Assembly (NCBI RefSeq): GCF_010499245.1
Contig: NZ_JAAGOW010000004.1
Location: 620,001-684,000 of the forward strand
DNA from: Variovorax sp. WS11
GTDB lineage: Bacteria > Pseudomonadota > Gammaproteobacteria > Burkholderiales > Burkholderiaceae_C
DNA length: 64,000 nucleotides
Reading direction: 5' to 3'
Shown here piece by piece: positions 25,159 through 35,608 of the stretch (position 1 is its first letter; every line of letters starts with the position of its first letter). The notes under the pieces were generated by a model. It made no database searches, had not been told where the DNA came from, and saw only the letters and a list, made by a program, of their open reading frames with translations. A program made the translations under genes and the position numbers.

Positions 25159-25587
25159 ATGAACACGACTTCTTCAAACAACACGACCGCACTCCCGCTC
25201 GTCGGGCGAATCCTCCTGGCCGCCATCTTCGTCATCAGCAGCCTGGGCAAGATCGCGGCGCCTGAAGGTACGCAGGGCTATATCGCATCCGTCGGACTGC
25301 CGGCTCCTGTGCTGAGCTACATCGCTGCCGTCGTCATTGAACTGGGCGGCGGTGTCCTGTTGCTGGTGGGCTACCGCACGCGACTTGTCGCAGCCGGCCT
25401 CGCGCTGTTCTCGATTGCGTCCGCTCTCATCTTCCATCACGCACTGGCCGATCAGAACCAGCTCTTCCACTTCCTCAAGAATCTTGCGATGGCCGGCGGA
25501 TTGATCCAGGTCGTTGCATACGGCGCCGGTGCTTACAGCCTGGACAACAGGAGCCGGAAGTCCGTTCGCGGCCCGGTCGCACAGTAA
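25159..25587 (+). CDS. DoxX family membrane protein
   Basis: A 142-residue membrane protein with four predicted helices of the DoxX family: LLAAIFVISSLGKIAAPEG at the N-terminus, VIELGGGVLLLVGYRTR and the hallmark FHFLKNLAMAGGL. Function in the family is poorly defined (redox/thiosulfate-related membrane proteins). It follows the pirin gene and ends 2 bp from the convergent VOC gene stop. Remnants of a related gene occur at 55005-55141. Confidence 0.92.
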   Translation: MNTTSSNNTTALPLVGRILLAAIFVISSLGKIAAPEGTQGYIASVGLPAPVLSYIAAVVIELGGGVLLLVGYRTRLVAAGLALFSIASALIFHHALADQNQLFHFLKNLAMAGGLIQVVAYGAGAYSLDNRSRKSVRGPVAQ

Positions 25588-25589
25588 GC

Positions 25590-26537
25590 TCAAGTTTCGC
25601 GCGTCTGCTGGAAGAATGTATGGGGCACTTCGGGGCCCCATGCCCACAACTGATCGTGCGTCCCTTCCACAGTCGTGGCCGGGACGCTGCTGTCATACAC
25701 ATCGCCATCGGCATAGTGCTCGACCCGGAAGCCGTCGGGGTCCCACCAATAGCCGAACACCTGGCTGCCCAGGACGTGGCGGCCGACGCCCCAATGCGGC
25801 CTGTGCTCCGCCCCTTTCATCCATTCGTGTCCCATGAACACCGTGTCGATGTCCTGGACCTCGAAGGCAATATGGTGAACGCTCGGCGAGGCAGCCTGTG
25901 TGATCAGCAAGGTATGGTGATCGCAGGGCGTCCTGCCGCGATCGCAGCGCATGAAGAACCCGACGAAGTCGTCTTTCGATCCGGGCACGAGCATGGCGTC
26001 CGAAACGATCATCCCCAGATTTCGAACAGCCCAGTCCTTGGCAGCGACGGGGTCCGGCACGCCCAAGACGACGTGGCCAAGCCGCAGCACTTGTGCGGGA
26101 ACGCGTGCTGGTCTTTGCGCAGCGTTGAAGCGCGCCTTGCGCAGCCCCTCATTGATCACCAGCGGCGCCTCGATGGGCAGGGGCGCGGCGTCGGCAATGC
26201 CATGGACGAGCTCGAGCTTGATCCCACCAGGCAAGAAGACTTCGACGACCTGGCCGCCGCCCGGGCGGTCCAGATCGTGGATCGTTGACGCTCCGTCGAT
26301 CTGTGTCGCGCGCGCGAGGTCCTCGGCGCTCTCGACTTCCAGGCCGAAGGCCTTCAGCGACGGGGCATCGGATTTCTCGGCGACATAGACATAGGGCGCT
26401 GGGAGCGCTCCCCTGAGATAGGCCGACTCGCCCTGCCAGGCTACCGGCGCGAGGCCGAAGTCCTCCATGAACCGGCTTGTCTTGGCAGGGTCGCTCACCC
26501 CGTAGACCACGTACTTGGCGCCGCGGACCTTGATCAT
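25590..26537 (-). CDS. VOC-family extradiol dioxygenase-like protein
   Basis: A 315-residue two-domain protein of the class I extradiol dioxygenase type. The C-terminal domain carries the metal triad in RLGHVVLGV (His), PCDHHTLLI (His) and DGFRVEHYADGD (Glu), so it should be active, cleaving a catechol-type ring with Fe(II). The first domain is degenerate, as usual. GAAGGAGA precedes the ATG at 26537. It lies upstream-to-downstream after a RutE-like nitroreductase gene on the same strand and is clearly paralogous to the protein encoded at 44492 (shared GRHVLGSQ and VEH-x-x-DGD-V segments). Confidence 0.88.
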   Translation of the reverse strand: MIKVRGAKYVVYGVSDPAKTSRFMEDFGLAPVAWQGESAYLRGALPAPYVYVAEKSDAPSLKAFGLEVESAEDLARATQIDGASTIHDLDRPGGGQVVEVFLPGGIKLELVHGIADAAPLPIEAPLVINEGLRKARFNAAQRPARVPAQVLRLGHVVLGVPDPVAAKDWAVRNLGMIVSDAMLVPGSKDDFVGFFMRCDRGRTPCDHHTLLITQAASPSVHHIAFEVQDIDTVFMGHEWMKGAEHRPHWGVGRHVLGSQVFGYWWDPDGFRVEHYADGDVYDSSVPATTVEGTHDQLWAWGPEVPHTFFQQTRET

Positions 26538-26622
26538 CGTGTCTCCTTCAATCATTCAAGCGCGCCGTCTTCGGCACTCGCTAAAAAAAGTGTGTGCTGC
26601 AAGCGCTGCCCGGCGCGTGACG

Positions 26623-27198
26623 CTAGAGCAGCGAGCAGGCCTTCTCGAAAGAAAACCGCGGGTTGCGGGGAAAGATCTTCGACCGATCGCCCCTGCCGAG
26701 CGTGCAGATGAAGTTCGTCCGGACCGTCGAGCCGGCCCAGAACGCTTCGTTCACCTTGTTGCCATCGAATCCGCTCATGGGGCCGCAGTCGAGTCCGAGC
26801 GCCCGGGCCGCGATGATCAGATAGGCGCCCTGGAGACTGGAGTTTCGAAACGCGGTGCTTTCTATCAGTGCGGGTTGATTGACAAACCAGCTCCTGGCGT
26901 CCGCGTGCGGAAACAGCGCCGGCAGTTCGTCGTGAAAGCGCATATCCATGCCGATGATGACGGTGACCGGCGCCTGCCGGACCTTCTCCGAATTGCCCGG
27001 GCTCACGCACTCGATGAGGCGTCGGCGGGCTTCGGCGCTGCGGACGAACGCGAAGCGCGCGGGGGAGGAGTTGGCCGAGGTCGGGCCCCACTTCAACGTG
27101 GCGTAGAGCCGGCGAAGCGTGTCGTCGCTCACGGGCTCGTCGAGATAGCCGTTCTGCGATCGCGCATCGGTGAATATCTGCTCAACGGTCAGCGTCAT
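26623..27198 (-). CDS. RutE-like nitroreductase family protein
   Basis: A 191-residue FMN enzyme of the nitroreductase fold, closest to malonic semialdehyde reductase RutE/YdfG-partner type proteins. Recognisable segments are KWGPTSANSSPARFAFV, TAFRNSSLQGAYLIIAARAL and LDCGPMSGFD. It probably reduces a small aldehyde or enone from ring cleavage. The ATG at 27198 has GGAG 5 bp upstream, so it was preferred over the GTG two codons earlier. The protein is a paralogue of that encoded at 52113; in both cases a VOC dioxygenase gene is in the same transcription unit. Confidence 0.88.
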   Translation of the reverse strand: MTLTVEQIFTDARSQNGYLDEPVSDDTLRRLYATLKWGPTSANSSPARFAFVRSAEARRRLIECVSPGNSEKVRQAPVTVIIGMDMRFHDELPALFPHADARSWFVNQPALIESTAFRNSSLQGAYLIIAARALGLDCGPMSGFDGNKVNEAFWAGSTVRTNFICTLGRGDRSKIFPRNPRFSFEKACSLL

Positions 27199-27427
27199 CT
27201 GCACTCCATGTCGGCGGGGTCAAGGGGGTTTGGATGCCGCAATTGCACCTGCGTGGAATCGCCGGCGCAATAAAGCGACGTCAATACCTGCATCAGCTTT
27301 GCCGTAGAGCGGCGCTGACCAGTATCACGCCCGGGCAATCGGAACATTCGCCGGAGTGGATTGCAGGGATCGTCGATCGTCCCGACCATTGCGGCTTCGA
27401 AGCTACCCACATCTGACGGAGACCACC

Positions 27428-28927
27428 TTGACCCATGGCCACCTCGACGTCCTAGACGATCCGTTCTCGCTCGCTCGCCAGCTGTCCGGCCTCAACCTCG
27501 TGGACGGCAAGCTCACCCGACCCCTTTCGAAGCGGACGTTCCCGGTCGTGAATCCGGCGACGGGTCAGCACATTGCAGATGCCGCGGACGCGGACGCACA
27601 GGACGTCGAGAACGCCGTCGCCGTCGCAGCCCGCGCCCAGATCGGTTGGTCAAGGCTCGCGGCGCGCGAGCGTGGCCGATTGCTGGCGGAAGCGGCGCGC
27701 AGGCTTTCGGCGCACACCGAGGAGCTCGCGCGCCTCGTTGCCCTCGAGACCGGGAAGGCGCTGCGCACGGAGTGCCGGCCCGAGATCAACGCCACCGCCG
27801 ATGCGTTGAACTTCTTTGCCGGGCTGGCGCCGGAACTGAAGGGCGAGACGGTTCCCCTGAAACCGACCGCGCTCACCTACACCACCCGGGAGCCGCTCGG
27901 CGTGGTCGGGGTCATCATTCCCTGGAACGTGCCGGCGCTGATCATGGCCTTCAAGATCGCCCCGGCGCTCGTGGCCGGCAACGCGGTGGTCGTGAAGTCC
28001 GCCGAAGAGGCCCCCCTGGGCGTGCTGCGCGTGATCCAGATCCTGAACACGGTCCTGCCGCCGGGCGTGCTCAACATCCTGTCTGGCGACGGGCCGGGCT
28101 GCGGCGGTCCACTGGTCAACCATCCGGCGGTGCGCAAGGTCACGTTCACGGGCTCGGTCGAGACCGGCCGGATCATTGCGCACGCGGCTGCCGAGAAGCT
28201 GATTCCCGTGACGCTGGAGCTTGGCGGCAAGAGTCCGATGATCGTCATGCCCGACGCCGACCTGGCGCAGGTTGTCGAAGGCGCGGTGGCGGGCATGCGC
28301 TTCACGCGGCAGGGCCAGAGTTGCACCGCGGCCAGCCGCATGCTGGTGCACAGCCGGGTGCACGACGAGTTCGTGAGGCGTCTGGCGGAACGTGTCGATG
28401 GCTTGGTCATGGGAGACCCGCTGGACGAAGCCACCGACATCGGGACCATCGTTTCGCGCCTGCAGTACGAGAAGGTCAGGCAGTACGTCGAACTGGGCGA
28501 GGCGCAGGCAGGCGCCGTCGCGATCCGCTGTTCAAGGCTCCCCGAGGATCCGGCATTGAGGAAGGGCCTGTTCCTCCAGCCGGTCATCTTCACCGGATTG
28601 ACCAACGAGAGTCGCCTCGCGCGCGAGGAGATCTTCGGCCCTGTCACCTGCGTCATCCGCTTCGATACGCTGGACGAGGCCATCGACATCGCCAATGACA
28701 GCGACTACGGCCTGGCAGCCACGGTCTGGACCCGGGATATCAAGGTGGCGTTCACCGCCGCGCAACGCCTGGAAGCCGGTCTCGTGCAGGTGAACCAGAA
28801 CCAAGTCGCGGGTCCCAACATTTCGTACGGGGGGATCAAGCAGTCCGGACTCGGCAAGGAACTGTCGCTCGAATCGATGGTGGATCACTTCATGCACAAG
28901 AAGACCGTGATCGTGAACCTGGAGTGA
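27428..28927 (+). CDS. Aldehyde dehydrogenase
   Basis: A 499-residue NAD(P)-dependent aldehyde dehydrogenase. PWNVPALIMAFKIAPAL, FTGSVETGR, the catalytic Glu264 in LELGGKSP and the nucleophile Cys299 in GQSCTAA are in the standard order. A TTG start at 27428 gives the normal length and has GGAG 6 bp upstream; longer forms add unrelated residues. It heads an operon with a crotonase and a class III CoA transferase, so it probably oxidises a semialdehyde to an acid which is then activated to a CoA ester. Confidence 0.9.
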   Translation: MTHGHLDVLDDPFSLARQLSGLNLVDGKLTRPLSKRTFPVVNPATGQHIADAADADAQDVENAVAVAARAQIGWSRLAARERGRLLAEAARRLSAHTEELARLVALETGKALRTECRPEINATADALNFFAGLAPELKGETVPLKPTALTYTTREPLGVVGVIIPWNVPALIMAFKIAPALVAGNAVVVKSAEEAPLGVLRVIQILNTVLPPGVLNILSGDGPGCGGPLVNHPAVRKVTFTGSVETGRIIAHAAAEKLIPVTLELGGKSPMIVMPDADLAQVVEGAVAGMRFTRQGQSCTAASRMLVHSRVHDEFVRRLAERVDGLVMGDPLDEATDIGTIVSRLQYEKVRQYVELGEAQAGAVAIRCSRLPEDPALRKGLFLQPVIFTGLTNESRLAREEIFGPVTCVIRFDTLDEAIDIANDSDYGLAATVWTRDIKVAFTAAQRLEAGLVQVNQNQVAGPNISYGGIKQSGLGKELSLESMVDHFMHKKTVIVNLE

Positions 28928-28931
28928 TCGA

Positions 28932-29705
28932 GTGGCTGCTGAAACCGTGCGTCTGAGCTTCCCCTTGCCGCAGGTGGCGCGAATCGAATTCGCCCGGCCC
29001 GATCGAGCCAACAGCCTGCGGCCCTCCGAGCTCGAGGCGTTGCACCGTTGCCTCGACGTCGCCGAGGCGCGCCCGGAGGTCCATGTCCTGGTGATCACGG
29101 GCGCGGGCCGGTACTTCAGCGCCGGCTTCGACCTTGCGTCACTGGTGGAGCGAACGCGCGGCGCGGTGGCCGCGGAACAGCTCCAGTCGGACTTCGAGCG
29201 GCTGGCCAACCGGATCGAGGCCACGCGGCTGATCACGCTGGCCGCCATCAATGGGCCGGCCATCGGCGGTGCGACGGATCTCGCTCTGGCGTGCGACCTG
29301 CGCATCGGCTCGGAGCACACTGCGATGACCATGCCTGCAGCAAGCTTCGGGCTGCCCCTGTACGCAAGCGCCCTGCGCCGCTTCGCGACGCGATTGGGGC
29401 TGACGCAGGCGAAGTGGCTGGTTCTGACAGCGGCGCCACTCGATGCCAACGCGATGCTGACCGCCGGCTTCTTGAGCGAGGTCGTTGCGGCCGACCGCTT
29501 TGAAGAGCGGGTCTCGGCGCTTACCGGAAGGCTGGCTTCGATGCCCGGCGGGACGCTGTCCGCCATGAAGCGGGCGCTGAACGCCGCCAGTCCGGGATGG
29601 GACGACAGCGCCGCGCAGCGGGCGCATCGCACGCTGGTCGACGCGGTCGATGGCGATCTGATCGCAAAGCGCATCGCCGACGCGGTCGCTCAACGCAACT
29701 CCTGA
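28932..29705 (+). CDS. Enoyl-CoA hydratase/isomerase family protein
   Basis: A 257-residue crotonase-fold protein with oxyanion segments FSAGFDLAS and GPAIGGATDLALACD. The residue positions that carry the hydratase glutamates are not clearly acidic (MPAASFGLPL), so a hydratase reaction is uncertain. It starts with GTG, 4 bp after the aldehyde dehydrogenase stop, and is followed 2 bp later by a CoA transferase gene, so the three are co-translated. Confidence 0.88.
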   Translation: MAAETVRLSFPLPQVARIEFARPDRANSLRPSELEALHRCLDVAEARPEVHVLVITGAGRYFSAGFDLASLVERTRGAVAAEQLQSDFERLANRIEATRLITLAAINGPAIGGATDLALACDLRIGSEHTAMTMPAASFGLPLYASALRRFATRLGLTQAKWLVLTAAPLDANAMLTAGFLSEVVAADRFEERVSALTGRLASMPGGTLSAMKRALNAASPGWDDSAAQRAHRTLVDAVDGDLIAKRIADAVAQRNS

Positions 29706-29707
29706 GG

Positions 29708-30910
29708 ATGGCGATCTTGAAACTCCAGGCTCGAAGCTCCGGACCGCTGGGTGGCCTTGTCGTCGTCGACCTCACGCGCGTTCTCGCCGGACCCTACTGC
29801 ACCATGATCCTCGCCGATCTGGGCGCGCGCGTGATCAAGGTGGAGATGCCGGACAAGGGCGACGACGCGCGCCACATCGGCCCCTTCGTCGAGGACGGCT
29901 GGGAGTCCGTCTCGGCGTACTTCTTCTCGGTCAATCGCAACAAGGAGTCGATCGCGCTCGACCTGAAGTGCCCCGAAGATCGTGCGGTTTTCGATCGCTT
30001 GCTGGAAGGAGCGGACATCCTGGTGGAGAACTTCAGGCCGGGCACGATCTCCAGGCTCGGCTACTCCTGGGAGCAACTCCATCGCAGGCACCCGCGGCTG
30101 GTGCTGGCGTCGATCTCCGGATTCGGGCAGACAGGCCCGTATCGGGACCTGCCGGCATACGACATGGTCGTCCAGGCGATGGGTGGAATACTCAGCTTGA
30201 CGGGCGAAGAGGGCGGCGTCCCGACCCGGGTCGGCGTGTCGATCGGTGACCTGGCAGCAGGCATGTTCGCTGCCATCGGCGTACAGGCGGCGGTCGTCGA
30301 GCGCATGCGCACGGGTGTTGGCAGGCACGTGGACGTCGGGATGCTCGACTGCCAGGTCGCCCTGCTGGAGAACGCACTCGCGCGACAGCAGGTCGACGGC
30401 AGGACGCCGGCGCCGATCGGTTCGCGTCATCCTTCGATCACGCCCTTCGGGCTCTTCAAGGCCTTGGACGACCAGATGGTCGTGGCGGCGGGCAACGACG
30501 GGATGTTCGTTCGACTGTGCGACGCGCTCGGTGCCGCCCACCTGTGCGACGACCCGCGATTCGTGACCAACGCCGGCCGGTGTGAATATCACGCCGACTT
30601 GAAGGTCTTGATCGATGCGGCGCTCGCGTCAAGGCCGGTGGCGTACTGGCTCGAGCGTCTTCGCGTGCTCGGCATTCCTTGCGGATCCCTCAACAACGTG
30701 GAAGATGTGATGGGCGATCCCCAGGTGAGGGCGCGGGGCATGCTGGTCGAGCTTCCGATCGGCCAGAGCCGCCGGCTCAGCGTCGCGGCCAATCCCATTC
30801 AGTTCGCCGATGCGCCGCCGGCGCGACACACGCCGGCGCCGCGCCTCGACCAGCACCGCTCGGCGCTGCTGCAGGAACTCGGCATGGACCGGTCTCCGCT
30901 CACGCCATGA
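29708..30910 (+). CDS. CaiB/BaiF (class III) CoA transferase
   Basis: A 400-residue class III CoA transferase. VVDLTRVLAGPYCTMILADLGA at the start is diagnostic (shown here only in part), VENFRPGT and the catalytic Asp in PAYDMVVQAMGG follow. It moves CoA between acids such as formate, succinate or carnitine-type acids. The start ATG overlaps the upstream stop region within 2 bp, so it belongs to the ALDH/crotonase operon. It ends 20 bp from the stop of the convergent LysR gene. Confidence 0.92.
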   Translation: MAILKLQARSSGPLGGLVVVDLTRVLAGPYCTMILADLGARVIKVEMPDKGDDARHIGPFVEDGWESVSAYFFSVNRNKESIALDLKCPEDRAVFDRLLEGADILVENFRPGTISRLGYSWEQLHRRHPRLVLASISGFGQTGPYRDLPAYDMVVQAMGGILSLTGEEGGVPTRVGVSIGDLAAGMFAAIGVQAAVVERMRTGVGRHVDVGMLDCQVALLENALARQQVDGRTPAPIGSRHPSITPFGLFKALDDQMVVAAGNDGMFVRLCDALGAAHLCDDPRFVTNAGRCEYHADLKVLIDAALASRPVAYWLERLRVLGIPCGSLNNVEDVMGDPQVRARGMLVELPIGQSRRLSVAANPIQFADAPPARHTPAPRLDQHRSALLQELGMDRSPLTP

Positions 30911-30930
30911 TGGCGGCGCTTCGCTTCGTC

Positions 30931-31863
30931 TCAGGCGCTGCTGGCCTCCCAGGCACCGCAACGCCGAACCGCCTCCCGGAACCAGCGCGCGGCGGCCTGG
31001 CGATGGGTGCGCTCATGCCACACCATGGAGATGGTCGGGGTCGCGGCGGGGAAGGGCAGGTCGAACACCTGAATGCTGAAGATGCCTGCGTAGTGCCGCG
31101 CGCCGGTTCTTGCCATGCTGCCCACCAGCTCGCTGCAGGCGACTGCCTGCGCCAGCCCGAACGCCGTCTGGGTGCGCAGCGCCACGCGACGCCGCAGGCC
31201 TTGCTCTTCGAGGGCGCGATCCACCATTACCTCGAGGGTGAACGGATTCGTCGTCGCGGTGCCGCGCCGCACGTGTGCCGCTGCGCCGTATGCCGCCACG
31301 TCGAGGGAGCCGTGGATGACGGGATGGTCGGCAGCCACGATGCAGGCGAAGGCGTCCTGGTACAGCTCCACGGCCCGGAGCCCTTCCGACAGATCGACCA
31401 AGTAGCCGATCATCAGGTCCACCTCACCGCTCTCGAGTCCTTCGCGCACCCGGCTTTGATCGGGCGCGACGAGGGTCAGCTCCATGCCGGGCGCCTCCCG
31501 CCGCACCAACGGCAACAGGTGCGGCACGAGCAGCGCGCTGGTGTAGTCGCTGACGGCCACGGTGATGCGGGACGTGGATGCCGAGGCATCGAAGTCGTTT
31601 CCTTCCGACATCAGGCTGGTAAAGGCCTGCAGGGTGCTGCGGACCAGGGCGTGCAACTCGATAGCCCGCGGCGTGGGAACCATCCCGCGTGCCGTTCTCA
31701 CCAGCAACTGATCGCGAAAGATGTCGCGCAGCCGGCCGAGGGCATTCGACATTGCGGGCTGGCTCAGGTTCATGCGCGCCGCAGCGTGCGTGACGGACCC
31801 CTCGGCCATCAATGCATCGAGGCAGGCCAAGAGGTGAAGGTCGACGCTCCTCAGATCAATCAT
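30931..31863 (-). CDS. LysR-family regulator (NodD/SyrM-like group)
   Basis: A 310-residue LTTR of the group with DLHLLACLDALMAEGSVTHA and NLSQPAMSNALGRLRDIFRD at the N-terminus, seen in NodD-like and PcpR/NahR-type regulators of aromatic pathways. The C-terminal part is an effector-binding domain. It is divergent from the FAH-family gene at 32027 and convergent with the CoA transferase operon; control of the divergent FAH gene is the likeliest role. Confidence 0.92.
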   Translation of the reverse strand: MIDLRSVDLHLLACLDALMAEGSVTHAAARMNLSQPAMSNALGRLRDIFRDQLLVRTARGMVPTPRAIELHALVRSTLQAFTSLMSEGNDFDASASTSRITVAVSDYTSALLVPHLLPLVRREAPGMELTLVAPDQSRVREGLESGEVDLMIGYLVDLSEGLRAVELYQDAFACIVAADHPVIHGSLDVAAYGAAAHVRRGTATTNPFTLEVMVDRALEEQGLRRRVALRTQTAFGLAQAVACSELVGSMARTGARHYAGIFSIQVFDLPFPAATPTISMVWHERTHRQAAARWFREAVRRCGAWEASSA

Positions 31864-32026
31864 CGCTCGCCTACTCCCGAGATCGTGGCTCCGAAAGCCG
31901 CAGGTGACCGGCGACTCTACGGCATCGGACCGGCACGGGCAAACGCCGCGGCTTGCTCGTCCTCCAGTTCCGCAGCTTCAAGCTCGAAGCTGCATTCCCC
32001 AACCCCAACCAACTTGAGACTGACCT

Positions 32027-32890
32027 ATGAAACTGATTGCATACCGATCGGCCGCCGAGGGCGACAAGAATCCGACCCAGATGGGTGTGGTGTTCGGCGA
32101 GACCGTCGCACCATTGACCTCGCTGGAATCCTTCTATGCCGACATTCCTACCTGGCGTGACAAGGCTTCGCGCATTCGGGAAGGGTCTCTGCCGCTCGCC
32201 GGCTTGAGCCTGGCGGTGCCCGTTCCTCAGACATCCAAGGTTATCTGCGTCGCGATCAACTATGTGGAGCACGGCAAGGAGGGTGGGCTGCCGACGCCCG
32301 GTTTTCCCAACTTGTTCGCTCGCTGGTACTCGACGCTCGTTCCCTCCGGCACCCCGGTTCCCGTGCCGGCTTCCGAACCGGAAGGAATCGACTGGGAGGT
32401 CGAACTTGCCGCGATCGTCGGCGAGACGATGGCGGATGCCACCCAGGAGCGCGGGGTCCGGGGGCTCCTGGGCTACACCGTCTTCAATGATCTCAGCGGC
32501 CGTGCGTCGCAGCTGGAGGCGATGACGCTGAGTACCGGTCAATGGGGGCTGGGCAAGAACCTCGACAACAGTGGCGTGATTGGCTCGTTCATCGCCACGA
32601 GCGATGCGGTGGACGCCGGCAACCTGCGGCTCACCACCACGCTGGACGGCGAGATGATGCAGGATGGGACGACCGCGGACATGGTGTTCTCGTTCGGGCC
32701 GCTGATCGAGCACATCAGCAAGACGATCACCTTGCGCCCCGGCGATGTGATCGCCAGCGGCACGCCGGCCGGCGTGGGATTCGGTCGAAAGCCGCGACGG
32801 TATGCCAAGCCCGGCTCGGTCGTGGAGGTGACCGTGCATGGTGTTTGCGCGGCGACGTCACCGGTCGTTGGCAACGCTTTTCGCGTGTAG
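32027..32890 (+). CDS. FAH-family hydrolase
   Basis: A 287-residue FAH-superfamily protein. The acidic metal pair is kept as W-E-V-E-L instead of Y-E-G-E-L, GYTVFNDLSGRASQ and ASGTPAGVGFGRKP are present, and the length is normal. It is a single gene divergent from a LysR regulator; a 10-bp inverted repeat starts inside its last codons and could form a terminator. The substrate is unknown; 2-oxo acids or acylpyruvates are usual. Confidence 0.88.
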   Translation: MKLIAYRSAAEGDKNPTQMGVVFGETVAPLTSLESFYADIPTWRDKASRIREGSLPLAGLSLAVPVPQTSKVICVAINYVEHGKEGGLPTPGFPNLFARWYSTLVPSGTPVPVPASEPEGIDWEVELAAIVGETMADATQERGVRGLLGYTVFNDLSGRASQLEAMTLSTGQWGLGKNLDNSGVIGSFIATSDAVDAGNLRLTTTLDGEMMQDGTTADMVFSFGPLIEHISKTITLRPGDVIASGTPAGVGFGRKPRRYAKPGSVVEVTVHGVCAATSPVVGNAFRV

Positions 32891-32934
32891 AAGGCGGGAC
32901 TCGAAGCGCAGCCTCATCCGAGCGCGCCTTCTAC
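32887..32934 (+). terminator. Inverted repeat after the FAH gene
   Basis: GTAGAAGGCG (32887-32896) is repeated perfectly in inverted form as CGCCTTCTAC (32925-32934), with 28 bp between. The left arm includes the TAG stop of the FAH gene. There is no T-run afterwards, so a simple intrinsic terminator is possible but not certain. Confidence 0.45.
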
Positions 32935-32993
32935 CGTTTCGCACCCATCTACAGACACGTCCGCGGATTCAACCGGTCGATGCGACACACGGG

Positions 32994-34085
<1,092 letters not shown>

Positions 34086-34477
34086 ATCTCCTCGCGCGGA
34101 ATGGTGAACGAGGTGAAGCGCGTGCCGCTGCCCTCGGTCCGGATGTGCGAACCCAGTGCCACCAGGGAAAAGATCGGCCGGCAGCGCCAGCCCGCGTGCC
34201 TTGGCCGCGCGCTCGAGGCGTACCGCGTCGGCCAGCTCGACGCAGAAAGCCGCGGTGACACCGCTGGCCAGCAATGTGTCGAGCTGGTGGTCGTCCGCGG
34301 CCGTCGTCTCCTGCAGTTGCAAGACCAAGCGCAGGTCGCTTCCCAAGGCGGCTGTAAAACCCTGCCAGCGATCCGAGGTCGATTCCGCCGGGCCGATGGG
34401 CCCGAGGACACCGTCGCCTGGCTGACGCCGGCGAGCTTGGCGATATCTTGCTGGGTCAGGCGGCGGATAGCGGCCAT
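34086..34477 (-). pseudogene. LacI-family regulator remnant fused to the ABC relic
   Basis: Begins with a clear LacI HTH (RRLTQQDIAKLAGVSQATVS) at ATG 34477, but the frame then degenerates. A shifted frame gives a piece of the sugar-binding domain (TAAFCVELADAVRLERAAKA, then RGLALPADL) and the first frame resumes with SLVALGSHIRTEGSG to FTIPREE, a LacI C-terminal segment. At about 34085 this runs straight into the ATPase sequence. Total length is about 130 codons where a LacI protein needs about 330, so large internal and terminal deletions have occurred. Confidence 0.78.
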
Positions 34478-34640
34478 GGTGGTCAAGAGCGTTTGCTAAT
34501 ACTTATTACTGGACAGGTCATGCGCATTATCAAGAGATCGGTTTGGCAATCAAGGGGCGAGGCAGGGATTTCCCTCCATGAGGTCCGGTTCGATCGACTC
34601 GCGTTCGGCCCACGGCCGCCTGAACGACTGCCCCTGGCAA

Positions 34641-35582
34641 TCAGGCCTCGCTGTTGTGGATGAAGTAGTCGGGAACTGCCGGGCCCCAGGCATGGAGCGA
34701 GTCTTCCGGCGGGAAGTTGCCTGCCGGCCACGTCGTCCCTGCGGGGACGAAGTCGATGTCGGCGGAGAACTCGGCGAAGGAGCCCCAGGGGTCGCGCACG
34801 TAGTGAAAATAGTTGGAGCCGAGCACGTGGCGAGCAGTACCCCATCCCTCCCCATAGCCGCCATTGCGCATCTGTTCGGCGCCGAGACCCACCTCGTTGA
34901 CGCTCGGCACGTCCCACGAACTGTGATGCCAGCCCCGCGCGGAACTCTTCGCATACGCCACGAGATGGTGGTCACAGCCGTGGCGCGCATGATTGAACGC
35001 GACGAGGTCTCCTGAGCGGTCCGACAGTCTCAGGCCGAGCGCCTCGCGGCAGAACCCGATGGCTCGCTCGACATCCGGCGTGAACAGCAGGACATGCGAA
35101 AGCCGTGTCGGGTGCACCTGCCTGACCTGGCTTCGAGGAACGGACCCGCGCTCGCCCGGGCGACGTGCCACCTCGCGCTGCGGCGGGACGCCGGAAGGCG
35201 TCCGCTTGGGACCCATCTTCAGTTGCATGAGATTGCCGTCCGGGTCGTGGAACCAGAAACCTTCCGGCGAGACGTAGGGAAGACCACCTTCGGCCGGCGT
35301 CACGCCATTGGCGCCTTTGATCTGTGCCACCAGCCCTTCGTACTCCTCGGGAAAGCAGTTGAAGCTCAGGTAGGCCAGGCGCTTTGCCGGTCCCTGGTAG
35401 ATGTAGCTCCACGGTAGCGCATCCCCGACAGTACGGAGCGCCAGGCGATGAGCCTCCGGGGAAACCTCAAGGCCGAACAGCGTGAAGAACTCTTCGGCCT
35501 TGGCGAGCGCTGGAACTTCCAGCGCGAAGTGGTCGATCGAATGCACGCCGTAGCGCGATTCACCGGACAGGTTGCGTGACAT
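34641..35582 (-). CDS. VOC-family extradiol dioxygenase-like protein
   Basis: A 313-residue two-domain VOC protein. The C-terminal domain has the expected metal ligands: His in RLSHVLLFT, His in GCDHHLVAYA and Glu in DPWGSFAEFSAD. It should cleave the catechol-type product of the TfdB-like hydroxylase whose gene lies 26 bp upstream. The ATG at 35582 gives MSRNLSGES; a longer frame upstream has no family match. Last gene of the minus-strand operon FAH, hydroxylase, dioxygenase. Confidence 0.88.
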   Translation of the reverse strand: MSRNLSGESRYGVHSIDHFALEVPALAKAEEFFTLFGLEVSPEAHRLALRTVGDALPWSYIYQGPAKRLAYLSFNCFPEEYEGLVAQIKGANGVTPAEGGLPYVSPEGFWFHDPDGNLMQLKMGPKRTPSGVPPQREVARRPGERGSVPRSQVRQVHPTRLSHVLLFTPDVERAIGFCREALGLRLSDRSGDLVAFNHARHGCDHHLVAYAKSSARGWHHSSWDVPSVNEVGLGAEQMRNGGYGEGWGTARHVLGSNYFHYVRDPWGSFAEFSADIDFVPAGTTWPAGNFPPEDSLHAWGPAVPDYFIHNSEA

Positions 35583-35608
35583 GACAGGCTCCTCGATGGC
35601 TGGTCGAG

